A stretch of 64,000 nucleotides of DNA from Edaphochlamys debaryana (taxonomy: Eukaryota; Chlorophyta; Chlorophyceae; Chlamydomonadales): assembly GCA_016858145.1 (NCBI GenBank), contig JAEHOE010000007.1, positions 372,001-436,000 on the forward strand, read 5' to 3'. Position 1 is the first letter of the stretch, and every line of letters begins with the position of its first letter. The notes beneath the pieces are model-generated. The model was not told where the DNA came from. It saw only the letters and a program-made list of their open reading frames with translations, and ran no database searches. Made by a program: the position numbers and the translations under genes. This document shows, in pieces, positions 10,845 through 21,800 of the stretch.

Positions 10845-13800
10845 TTACTTGTCGCACTCCTTCAGGTCCAGCTTGTTGAGAAGGATGAGGAAGCGCTTCT
10901 CCCCCGGCACCGACCACACAAAGCCCAGCTCCGCGCCGCCCGTCACGGGGGAGGCCCCCACGGCAAACACCAGCAGCTCTCCGTCCACCCAGCGGGGGCT
11001 GCGGGGGAGGGAGGTTGGGGGCAGGGCGCGTCAAAACCCACACACCACGCCCTGCTGCTGGCAGCAATCGACCTTGCCCCCGCCCCACACCTCTCTCCCA
11101 CCGTCCCTGCATGTCCCGCCCACGGCCGCCCCCGCCCTCACCTCTTGTACCCAGCCATCGCGACGCGGCCCTCGCCCTTGTACCGCGCAGTGATGCCCAG
11201 CTCGTCGGGGTACACGTCCCGGCTGTCGAGCCGGTGCCGCCGCCCCACCTTGGCCCGGAACGAGACCTCGCCGGCGGGCACGTTCGGGTCCCCCGTGACC
11301 TTGGTGGCGCACACCACCTCCTCGCCGTCCTGGATTGAGCGGGAGAGCTGGATGAGCTCGGGGCCGTGGGGCCCGAAGGCGCCCAAGTAGAGCCCGCAGA
11401 AGGGGTCGGAGCGGGGCAGGTCGGTGGGGATGCGGGAGTACGCGATGCGAGTGGCACCCTGCGCCGTGGCGGCGGCGCTGGCGGCGGCGGCGGGCGCGGC
11501 GGAGCCGGGCCGGGAGGTGGCGGCGGCGCGCGCCGCCGCCGCGGCGGCGGCCCGCTGGGCCGCCGAGGGGACTGTCGCGGTTGCGTCGGAGGAGCCGTCG
11601 GCGGCTAGCTCACCGGACACAAGGCGCTGGGCAAGCTGGCGGAGCGCCAGGGCGAGGTGCTCGGGGGGGACCGGGCGGCCGGCGCGAGCAGTCTGGAGCT
11701 GTGCGACGCGCTCGGCGAGCCGGTCAAACGTGTCCTTGTGGGCCCGGCGGGGCTTGCCCTCCCCTGACGTGGGCCCGGAAGGCGAAGCGGCGGCGCCCGA
11801 GGCGCGGCGCGCCTCCTCGTCCGCAGCCGCCTTCTGCTGCTGGCGGATCAGCCGCCCCACCGGGATCTCGATCAGGATCCGCTGCTCCTCGCCGTTGCTC
11901 ACTGACGTGGCAACCGCATCCACGCGGCCAAAGCCCGCCGACAGCATGTCGAAGGATACCTTGAGCGCCGCGTCGTCCTCATCGTCAGAGTCAGCATCGG
12001 CCCGAGATGAAGACGCACGCGACGCACGCTGCGCCGCCGCCTCGTCAGCTGGATCCAGCAACGACCGGCCGTTGGAAGAGGATCCAGGCGACTCGAGATC
12101 CGGCAACTCCACCTCCACCTCCACGACCGGCGTCTCGGCGCCAGAGGCGCGGCGCGCCGCCGCGGCAGCGGCGGCGGCCGCCGCCACGCCGCCAGAGGCG
12201 ACCGACGCCGACGAGGAAGACGACGAGGCGGACGCGGCGGAGGGCGAAACGGCGTCAGAGTCCGACTCAGAGCCCGACTCGTCGTCGTCAATGGGCACGG
12301 CCCAGCGCGGGGGCAGGTCCACGCTGCTGCCGCTGGCGCCCGTGTCCACCGAGCCCGCTCGCCCCGAGGCCGAGGTGGAGCCAGAGGCGCCCTGCTCCAG
12401 AACGGTGAAGGTGAAGCGGTCGCGGCCCTGCATCGTCACCTGCAGGAGAGGACATGGAGATGGAGAGAGGGGTGGAGGCGGCGTGAGGACGTGGTAGGCA
12501 GAAAATAAAGAGGCGCCCTCGTAGGCTTGTGATCAGAGGGCTCCCCGCAGCGTACCGCGGTCTTGCAGGTCTGTCCTGGTCTCGACTGCCTGCGCATATT
12601 CCCCCCAAAATGGGAACTCGCTGCGCCACCCCCAGCGCTAAGCCCCTGCCCCAGCTCCAGCCCCGAGGCCCCGTGTGCTTGCCTGGGCGGGCATGCGCGT
12701 CAGCTCAGTGAGGATGTCCTCGTCCTCCTCCTCCTCCGCGGCGGCGGCGGGGGCAGCGGGGGCGGCGGAGCGGGCGCTCGTGGAGGCACGGGGCATGGGC
12801 GCACCGCGCACCGGCGCCACGGGCTTCAGGCTGTCGCCCTGCGCAGCGGTCGGCAACACGGCGAGGTTACGGTAGCCGAGGGGTGGACGGAAGCGCTGAC
12901 TAGACCCGGCCGCGGCAATAAACCCCGCCTTGCAGTTAGCCTGAGTAGCCTGAACCCCACACACGACCGCCAGCAGAGGACCCCGCGAGACTTGCCCCTC
13001 GCTACGCCACCCTCGTGAACAAACACACTCATTCTGTCGCCTCACCGAGAGCGCAGCCAGCGTGGCCCGCATCTCCTCCTCCTCCCAGCCGCTGAACTGC
13101 GACCGCACGGGCTTGGGCGGCAGCACCGAGATGCGCGCAGAGCCGTCGGGAGCCACCGCCACGCTCAGCCGCACCACGGACGCGGGGTCCACGCCCGCCG
13201 GAATGGCCGGCCCCACGCCGGCACCAGCAGGGCTGGTGCCAGTGGCCGCCTTGGAGCCGGGGAGCACGGCGCCGCCCTTGGCCAGCTTCGTGCGTTTGGG
13301 CGCCGGCGGCCGCAGGGCCACCGCCTGGTGGACGAGGCGCTCGGGCACCAGCGGAGCCTCGCCCGCGCCGGTGTCTGCCAGCGAGGACGAGGCGGCCATG
13401 CCCGCGCCCGACCCAGATCCCGACCCAGATGCGGATCCAGATCCAGATCCCTGCTCCCGGATGAAGACCTCCATCATGGGCGTGCCGATGGTGCCGCCGC
13501 CCAGCCCCGCCCCCGAGCCGCCGGCACCGCCGTCCAGGCCCGCCAGGCCGCGCATGGAGCCCCGGTCCGACCCAGATCGGTCCAGCATCTGCATCAGCTT
13601 GTTCTCGCGCCAGCCGTTCATGGCCGCAATGTCGCGGGCCATGTAGATGCGGCCCGTCCAGCGGCCGAACTCGGGCTTGACGTGCAGCAGGTGGCCCTGC
13701 GGCGCGGATGTGGCGCGCAGGCAGAGGTTCAGGGGTGCCTGCGTTGCTAGCAGGGCCGGGGCCTCCAGAGTCCTATTGTTGCTAGGGGGCAGTGCCAGCA

Positions 13801-15174
13801 CGAGCGAGTGCCTTATGGCAGGGTGAGGTGGAAACCGCGCGCCTGATGCTCCAGGCCTTGCCGAGTCTCCCCGGCGCGCCTCCTCACCTGGAAGTCGTCC
13901 GGACCGTCCTTGCCCGCCCACCAGCCCGCCAGGCCCACGAGCCCGCGGTCCCGCAGCTCCGCCGCCGTGCCGTACTGCTCCGTAGCCAGAGCCTCCTGGG
14001 GGGTCGCGAAGGTGGCCGGAGGGCCCACGAGGTCAGCACGGAGATTTTTCGGGACCGGTGCACTTTATATGGACGGTTTTGTTACCGTATGTGGCGCAGC
14101 CCACGACGGCGCCGCCTTCAGCTTATGACACCCACCCGCCGTGACGAAGCCCCATGGGCGGTGCGTGCCGCAACCCCTCAGCCCCCATCATACACCCGCA
14201 GCCCCTCGGGCCCCTGCAGCTCCCCGCTCGTGCCCCCAGCAGCTGGGTACAGCCTATCCGAGTGCATGCTCCCTCGCACACAGCGCATGCTCGTTACGTC
14301 CATCCCTCGCAGCCCTTTCCCGCCTGCGCTCCCATCCCACCTTGAGCTGCCGCTGCACAGCCGCCACTGTGTCAGCCGCCTGGATGCTGGTCAGCTTCTT
14401 CTTGTGCCGAGAGGCGTCTGTGTAACGCTCCTGGCGCACCGCTAGGTTCAGCTCCACCTGCGTTGGGAGGCAAGACGAGGAGAGGGAGCGTGAGCGGTGA
14501 GGGATAGGCGGATAGCGGGTTGGCGGGGTGGTGTAAGGTCAGGGTGGGGGTTTGTGCTGCAAGGCGGGTGATGTGGAAGGCTAGGAGGTGGCTGGGCGTG
14601 AGTCAGGGAACGCGAGGTGCTGGAGGGCGAGGTGCGGGAGGCGGCAGGCCCGACCCCTCGAGAGCGGTGGAAGGTGCCGGTGGGCCCAGCCAGGGCGCCT
14701 TGGCGGACCTAACCCCGCTCCACAAAGCTCGTGAGCGCTGTCGTGGCGCTGCCTGCCCTGCGCCTTGTGCCTGTCGGCCCTGGTCCCACGACATGTCGGG
14801 GTCCGGAAAGCTGGCCAGATACTTGCCTGGTAGTGAGCAGCGTCCTCTGCCAATTCGTCCATCGTGTCGAAGTGCCGAAGCCACTCGTCCCAGCTGGAGC
14901 TACCCGGGACAGGCTCGCTCGAGTGGACACGTTCGCGCATGGGCGAGGGCTGTCCTCGCGAGGGGTCACCAAACTCGAGACCCGCCGTGGGGTCCGACAT
15001 CAGCTTGGGGTTGAGAGCGGCAGACGTGCCCTGCGGGTTACGCAGTCTCGGCGTCAGCAGGCATGGCTTGCACCCCACTTCGGGTACCCGGAGGATCAGC
15101 ATCTCCCCTTCACCGCGCAGATTTGCCTCGTGTGGTGCAAGTAGATTGCAACGAGCGCACCTGGGAAGCCCCAT
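10845..15174 (-). CDS. EXECUTER-family protein (plastid singlet-oxygen signalling)
   Basis: Seven exons: 15174-14827, 14457-14341, 13995-13888, 13696-13046, 12838-12683, 12439-11142 and 10998-10845; all phases agree (943 residues). The N-terminal WDEWLRHFDTMDE motif is followed by a UVR-like segment (LNLAVRQERYTDASRHKKKL) and a second repeat with AAELRDRGLVGLAGWWAG, both as in plant EX1/EX2. The C-terminal DUF3506 region has DPFCGLYLGAFGPHGPE, VPAGEVSFRAKVG and RWVDGELLVF. In Arabidopsis, EX1/EX2 sit at thylakoid grana margins and relay singlet-oxygen signals to the nucleus. The Trp of WVDGEL may correspond to the redox-sensing Trp643 of EX1 (inference). The middle is an acidic Ser/Ala low-complexity insert. 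The start is uncertain: ATGs at 15174 and 15102 are both open, the frame stays open upstream without an ATG, and a transit peptide is not obvious. Introns 1 and 5 begin with GC. Confidence 0.88.
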
Positions 15175-16089
15175 CCGACAGGGCCCGGCAAGCAAAGCCC
15201 CGTCGCGATGTCGCTTGCGAGGAAGCCAGAAACGCCGGGCAAGGCCGCACGAAAGGGACGCTACACGTCGGCCTTGCTGAGGGCCCGGCGCCAGGAAGGC
15301 GCAGGCCGGGCGCCTGAAAGAGGGCGCGCTCCATGCTGGGCAAGCCGGGGCTGCGGGGGCCCACAACAGAAATCAGGTGCGGGAGGTCACGCTGTTGCAC
15401 AAGAGCGAAGGCTAGACGAGGACGCAGCCAACTGGTCAGAGACGAGACGTAATGGATTTCGCTTTCTTTGCCCAGCCCTGGCAGTCAGCCCAGCAGCCAG
15501 CCTTATCAGCCGTAAGCAACTGACCCACCTCGCTACAAGGCCGCGCTACAATAGACTGTCTTGATAAGGGGAATCGTGAAGGAGCCTGCTGTCGCCTTGA
15601 AGCACCTTCTGTGGTATGCTCTGCTTGCCTGCAAGCCTAAGAATACGTATGTAACGCGCGGCTAGCTGGGCCGTCGGTAAAAGATAATCGGTGTGGGTGT
15701 GCCCAAAGGTTTGCAAGGAGCAGCGCAGAGCTATGTGGGCCCTGGCGCTCGACTGTATTGGGCAGACTGGTATTGGGGTGGGGGGGGCCGAGTCTGGGCG
15801 AGGAAAGGGAAGGCACATTGCATCGACGCCGTCCCCATCGCGAGTGGCTCGGGACGCGCCAAGCCGACGCTGTGTTCCGACACCTACACGAAGCTTCCTC
15901 AACTCTTACATCGATTCCGCAATGCACAACATTAGAGCCGACCGCCGCCCACGCCGTCACGTTTCGACTTGACCGGACGGTCTCGCACCATCCCGCCCCA
16001 ACATACCCCCAGCCTGAAACGCATCGCCACCCCTAAGCCTAGATCCTTGCTCCCCTCAGCATCCTCACTGCGTCTATGAGCTGCTACCT
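15175..16089. other. Region between the EXECUTER start and the DJ-1-like 3' end
   Basis: Holds the putative EXECUTER 5' region (frame open to about 15366 on the minus strand, Arg/Pro/Ala-rich, without ATG) and the 3' UTR of the DJ-1-like gene. No other exon was recognised. Confidence 0.5.
15906..15910 (-). terminator. TGTAA polyadenylation signal of the DJ-1-like gene
   Basis: Minus-strand TGTAA 180 bases after the TAG stop at 16090. This is the nearest match downstream. Confidence 0.5.
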
Positions 16090-18385
16090 CTACACCTCGG
16101 CAACCTGGCCCGCCGCGTGCCCGACGATGGGCTCCGCCGGCCCCGCTGGGTGGACGCTGAGGGCCTCGAGGACCAGCGTGGCGGCTCGGGCTGCAAGGAA
16201 AGGAAGGCGAGGACCCGAAAGAGAGCTTACACCACGACAAGCAGATGGTGAGGAAAGTGCGCGGGCGCGGTCGGGCCCGACTGGGATGGATTGCATAACG
16301 GGCCATGACCGTGGGGAGGTGGCTCGAAATCCGGGGGTCACACAGCCCACACTTGCCCACCTCGGCAGTCGGTACGGCCCTGGCCCCCCACCCCAGTCCC
16401 AGCACGCATGCATCGGCTTTAAGCCGTCGCCGCTCACCCGCGCTGTAGTGGTTCTGTCCCGAAACGATGTTGCCGTCCCTCAGCGCGTTCTCAGAGCTGG
16501 TGGGCTCGCAGCGCACCTGCGGAGCGCACGGGGGAGCGCACCAACCGTGTTGGGCCTTGTGTCACTGGTGTCGCTTTTCGGAGGAGATATGGGCTGCAAT
16601 TCCAGAGACAGCGGGTCTCGCCGTGGGTTCGCTTTACCGCCCGCCACCACATGTGGCACACCTTGACACGTTTCCCTGGGTGCTGATACCGGTAATCACG
16701 CCCACCCCCGCCCCTCGCACCTTGGCCCCCAGCTCCTTGAGCTTGGCCTCGAGCGAGAAGGGCATGGCACCTGGGGCAGGGGGGGAGTGGGTTGGGGGGG
16801 CTGGTAAGAATGGGGTTGGGAGGAATGGGGTGGGGTTTTGGGGGATTAGTGGACAGGGACGGAGCTTGGGGCCGGCAGAGATAGGGCACCGGCACCGGCA
16901 ATAACGACACGATCAGCAGAGCAGCCGAGAGCATGCAAGCCCAACCCCATCTCGGCCGCAACGGCAGGGCCCGGGCAACGCCTCCTCTCCGCCCTGGCCC
17001 CACAACGTTTGCCCCAAAAGCCCCCAGTCCCCGGCCCCCGGACCCCACCCGCTGCGCCCGTCTTGTCCTCCTCCGCCTGCGTGAAGCAGGCCAGGGTGCG
17101 CCCCGCCAGCAGCGGACGGCCGTCGGGGCCCTGCGCGCCCAGCAGACCCGCGGGTCCGTGGTCCAGCGCCGTGATCAGGCGGTCTGGGGGGGTGGCGGAG
17201 GGTGGGGGAGGCAACGGCGGGGGCGGGGCGGGGGTCAAGGACTTGAGCTGCAGGTCCCGGGAACTGGTCGTGGTAGTATGGTGAAAGGCCGGCGCAACGC
17301 TAGGATCACACGCGATCCGGACCAAACTCCCCGACCTCCACACACTACCCAACCCACCACCTCGCCCCCGCACACACCCCCGCACACCCCCCGCACCCTG
17401 GCTGGCCGCCGCCTCCAGCACCCGCTTGAGCTGCTCGCTGCCCGGCATGTCCCCCATGGCCCCCTGCCCCCCCGCCAGCCACACGCAGGCGTAGGCCCCC
17501 GGCTGCGCCACGGAGGACAGCGGCACGGACTGGCGCAGCTGCAGCATGGCGGCGTCTGGGGGGAGGAGGGGGAGAGGTGAGGCGGGGAGGGGGAGAGGGG
17601 TGGGTCAGGGGGTGTAGGCGGTTGGGTTGCATTGACCACCGCATTGGCCACCGCCCGCAGCCCGTGCGCCCCCCCCCCCCGCCTGGGCCCCTGGGCCCCG
17701 GACCCATGCGCCCCCTGCCCCTGCCCCCACCCCCTTCCCAGCTCCCACCGTCGTGCAGGAAGCGCTTGAGCTCCGGATGCTCCCGCTGCTCCCCCTCCCC
17801 GATCGACACCGCATCCACCGGCACCTGCGGCGGGCGACATGGGCGCGGGGGCGGGAGACCTCGGCAAGGGCGGAGTCACGGGGGAGCTAGCGCACGTGGG
17901 GTGCTGCCGTACAATGCACCACCCCGGTGCCGTACGCACCTCCCCGCCCGCCAGAGAGGCGATGGTGACGTCATAGCCGTTGGAGCGGAACAGGTAGTAC
18001 GGCACCGCGACCTCGGAGAGCCTGGGGCGGCAGGTGGGTTGGGGGTAGAGGGGATTGCGAACGAGGGCGGCGGGAAGCGGAGGCGTGAGGGCAGGGTTCA
18101 AGACGGCTGGCGAGGAGTGAGGCGGCAGGAAGCGGGAAAGTTGTGAGGGGAGGGTACGTGCAGGTGCACAGGGCTGATACCAACCTCAGCGAACCTTGCT
18201 CCGCTCTAACGCGCTCCCCTCTGCGCCTTCTGCTGCCCACGCTCCCCGCGGTGCCCCCTAGCCGCTCGCACACTTGCTCACCACACGCCCGTGTCGCTGC
18301 GGTCTCCGACTTTGCTGCAGGAGGTGCAGACTATCAGCACTTGGCCCTTCGCCAGCGCCATTTTGGTTAGCTCATGCTCGTGCAT
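16090..18385 (-). CDS. DJ-1/PfpI superfamily protein, Hsp31-like, with Asp at the nucleophile site
   Basis: Eight exons: 18385-18282, 18021-17940, 17824-17749, 17555-17397, 17183-17049, 16770-16721, 16516-16438 and 16190-16090; they sum to 262 codons (261 residues). The fold signature is clear. A VLIVCTS strand is followed by TGVWLSEVAVPYY (E38 matches the conserved acidic residue), YDVTIASLAGGEVPVD, the WLAGGQGAMGD loop, the elbow ITALDHGPAGLL, then MPFSLEAKLKELGA and DGNIVSGQNHYSA. Family members act as glyoxalase III/deglycase, chaperone or peptidase, using a Cys in an A-x-C-H-G elbow. Here that Cys is Asp148 (codon GAC), while His149 is kept. This protein therefore probably lacks the classical Cys chemistry. 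No targeting peptide is evident. It is divergent from the gene at 18856. Confidence 0.9.
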
Positions 18386-18855
18386 GGCTGCTGAGGCTAC
18401 GGGACGAGGAGGCGTGTGAAGCGGTGGCGCGCCCTGCGTCACGAGACCCGGGTGGGTCCGCCTCAAGTTGGTGATCTGGCGGGAGAGAGCACGCTGCACC
18501 TTGTGTTTGCTGATTGTGAGCTTTGCGATACGCTTTGTCTGCGAGTTTGCTCGGGAATGGCTGGGGCAAGAGTTTGCGCGGGGGGCATAAGTGTCGGTGC
18601 CGCGGCGAGATGACGTCCCGGAGTGCCCCCCTCATCCCGCCGACCGTCGTTGCGAGGCGCCGCCCGAGCTGAGCGCACGCTGCGACGCACACGCCTTCGC
18701 TGCTGCTGCAGTTGGCGAGCCGGTTGCTCTGTTCCGCGGCGAGAACCTTCGGCCCAAAGCGCCTTTCGAAGCCGCGCAACTTCGGCAGCAACTCCCTGCA
18801 CAGCGGCGCGTCTTCTCCGCCCACGCTTTCCCCTGGTAGCACCCCTCGAGCCGCA
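18386..18855. promoter_or_regulatory. Shared divergent promoter region
   Basis: Only 470 bases separate the ATG of the DJ-1-like gene (minus) from the ATG at 18856 (plus), so both promoters must lie here unless there are upstream non-coding exons. No clear TATA box or repeated element is visible. Confidence 0.5.
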
Positions 18856-21800
18856 ATGAGCAGCGGCGGGCCCGCGCCGCCGCTGCCGCCGGCCAAGCGG
18901 CCGCCCGAAGGCTCAGGCTCTGGCGGGGGCGGCAAGCCGCCTCGCATCGCCAAGCTCGCCAGCGGAAGGGCTTTTGCGCGGTCAAGCAAGAAGCAGGTGG
19001 GCAGCGGCCTCGCGCGCTCCTGCCTCGAAGGCCTCGCCGCCCCTCGGTTGCAGCTAGGGCTCCAGCGCAGACCTTCGGTTGCCGCTCCCCCGCTGCCTCG
19101 CCGGGAATCCTCCCTCACTCTGCCTTTGCCTTCCTTGCGGTTCGCACCTGCAACTTCGCGCAGGAGTTCCTGCTGCTCGATGGCACGTTGCTGGGCCCCG
19201 CGCTCCCGCCCGGCGCCGCGCGCGTTCGTGTGGTCCGCGTGGGCGGGGGCTCGGCGCTGCGGCGCCTGGGCCTGGGGCGGCAGCAGGGGGAGCGGGAGCA
19301 GGCGGCGGTGCCTGCGCTGGTGCAGCCCACCGGGCCCCACGCGGAGGCCGAGGGCCCGGCGGCGGGTGTCACCCGGCTGCTGGCCGCGTGGCCGGGAGAG
19401 CCGGTGGTGGCGGTTGCCAAGACCATACACCCGCAGAACGCCTCGGTGGGTCGGGGGTGGGGTGCTTGGATTACAGCCGTTGCCCGCCTGCTGCGTGCCC
19501 CGCTTCTGCGCGTCTGGCGCACTCTTGACCGCCGCATGTCCCCTCCTCCCCTTCTCCCCAAACTTCTTGACCCTTCCGCTCCTCCTCCTCCTCCCTCTTT
19601 CTCCCTTTACGCCCCCACAGGAGATTGTCAACTTCCAGCTGCAGTGGTGCCCCGCCTCCACCGCCGCCCCCAGCCCAAGCCCCGGACCTGACACCAGTGC
19701 CAGCGGCGCCGGCACCGCGGCCCCCGGCTACCCCCCGCCCCCGCCCCTGCCCTCGCCGGCCTCCGCCGTCGGCGACTGGCGCCCTGTGCCCGGCATCACG
19801 GCCGATGCTACCCTCGACCTGGCCCCGTGCGCAAAGGCGGCTGGCAGGGAGGGCGGCCGGCCGGTGCAGAGGGTGGAGCTGACGTGGCCGCGGGGACACG
19901 GCGCGGCGGCCTTCGTGCTCAGGGTGAGTGCGCGCTTGCTGTGTTGTGCTTGTACAGCTGTCAGGGGTTCGGGTCGCTGGGCCATGGGGGGCTGACAAGT
20001 GCTGGACGGGAGGGGGCCCCTCCGTCTCCCGGGGTCTGGTTGCGGTGGGCATGCGCTTTAGCGGCGAGACCGTGTGCTTTCGGTTACCGGCACACCCGTT
20101 ACAAAGCATCAAGGCAGGCCCCGGGTGCCCTGTAACTCAGTGGCCTCCTTGTACCCCCTCTGACTGCAGGCGAGCGTGGTGCACGTCACTGCGTCCGGCG
20201 GGGGGCCCAGCGTGGGTCGCCGCCTCACAGGTGCGCTTAGCCAGCCCTCCGCCTGTAGAAGTGCGGGCGAGTTCATTGCTCGTCAGTCCTGGCCCGTGTT
20301 CGGCAGAGTTCGCTCCTTTGGCAATTGCTCACCGCATGAGACCGTGACCTAGTGCTTGACTTGGTCCGCGCTTCCCCACATCCCCAACCATGCCACCTAC
20401 GCAGGGCCCATCCCGGAGGGCTCCACCGCCGCCTCCCCCACCGCCACCTCCCCCGCCTTCACCCCACGCACCAGCCTCGCCGACAGCCGCCGCCCCTCCC
20501 TCGCCTCCTCCGTTCGGTCCGACGTTACCGCCGCCTCCCTGCCGCCCCTCGAGACCGAGTACCCAGACAGCGAGCCCCCGCCACCACAAGCGCCGGAAGA
20601 GTCGGCGGCGGCGGCGGTTACGACCCAGGCAGGGGCTCCGCCGCCGCCAGCCCTGGCCGCCGCCGCCGTGGGCTTGGCCGCCGCGGCCCCGCCGCGCTCA
20701 CCTCCCCGCAGCCCGGCGCACGCCTCAGGCTCGCATTCTCCATCCCACAGCGGCGGCATCACGACCAAGATCCGCAGCCCCGGCGGCGTGTTTGAGGTCA
20801 TTCATCTGACGCCCGCCGCCGGCACAGGTGTCACCGCCCTCGGCCTGCCGCGCAGCCCACGGTTCAGTAGTGCTGGCGGCTCCGCCGCCTCCGCTGGCGG
20901 CGGCCCGGCGGAGAACGTGGTCGAGGCGTCGGAGCTGATCGGAGGCCTGCTTGCCGCCAGCCAGCCGCCGCCGCTGCCGACGGGGGTGGCGGAGCCAGTC
21001 CACCCCGCCGTCACCGTGGCGGCGGAGGCTGCCGCCGCCGTAAGCGCGGCTCTTGCCGCCGCCAGGGCCGCCGAGGCCGTCGGCGGCGCGCCGAGACGGA
21101 GCGGCAGCAGCGGCGTCAGGGAGAGCATCGGCGGCGGCGGCAGCCGCGGCAAGGTCGGCGGCGGCAGCTGGTTCCAGTCTGGACCCGCCGGCTTACCGTC
21201 CAGCCCCACGCTCACGCCCTTCTCTCAGGGCATGCCCGAGTCGCCCGCGCCGTCGCCGCTGCAGCTGTCGCCCGCGCCCACGCCGCCTACGCCCGTCGGC
21301 TCCCTGCCCCAGCCGCTGCCCTCCCTGCCGCATCCCCAGCCGCCGCAGCCCGCTGCCCCGCAACCCGCGGCGGAGGTGGAGCCCACGCCGTCACCCGAGT
21401 TGTCCTCACCAACCGCTGCCGTCCCCGCCGCCGCAACCGCCGTCACCGAGCCCTCTTCTGCTCCGGTCGCCAACACAGCCACTGCCGTGCACGCTCCATT
21501 TGCTGATACGGCCACCACTGCCGCCGCTGCCGCCGACGCTGCTGCCGCCGACGCTGCCGCCGACGCTGCCGCCGACGCTGCCGCCGACGCTGCCGCCGAC
21601 GCTCAAGAAGCCAAGACTGATCTGACCGCTACCATTGGCGCCACCATCCCAGCGGAAGCCCATGCTGAGTACGCTGCCGCCAGCCCAGCCGTGTCGCCGC
21701 TCCGGGCCCGCATGGGCCCGGAGCCCTTCTCGGGCCTGGCCCAGGATTCCAACGAGTCCCAGCCAGAAGGTCGAGATCGGGATCCCACCCACGAAACGTC

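Noticed and set aside
11424..12497. 357-codon plus-strand frame opposite the EXECUTER gene
   Set aside because: Mirror frame of exon 6 of EXECUTER. The minus strand carries conserved motifs and splice sites; this one has none.
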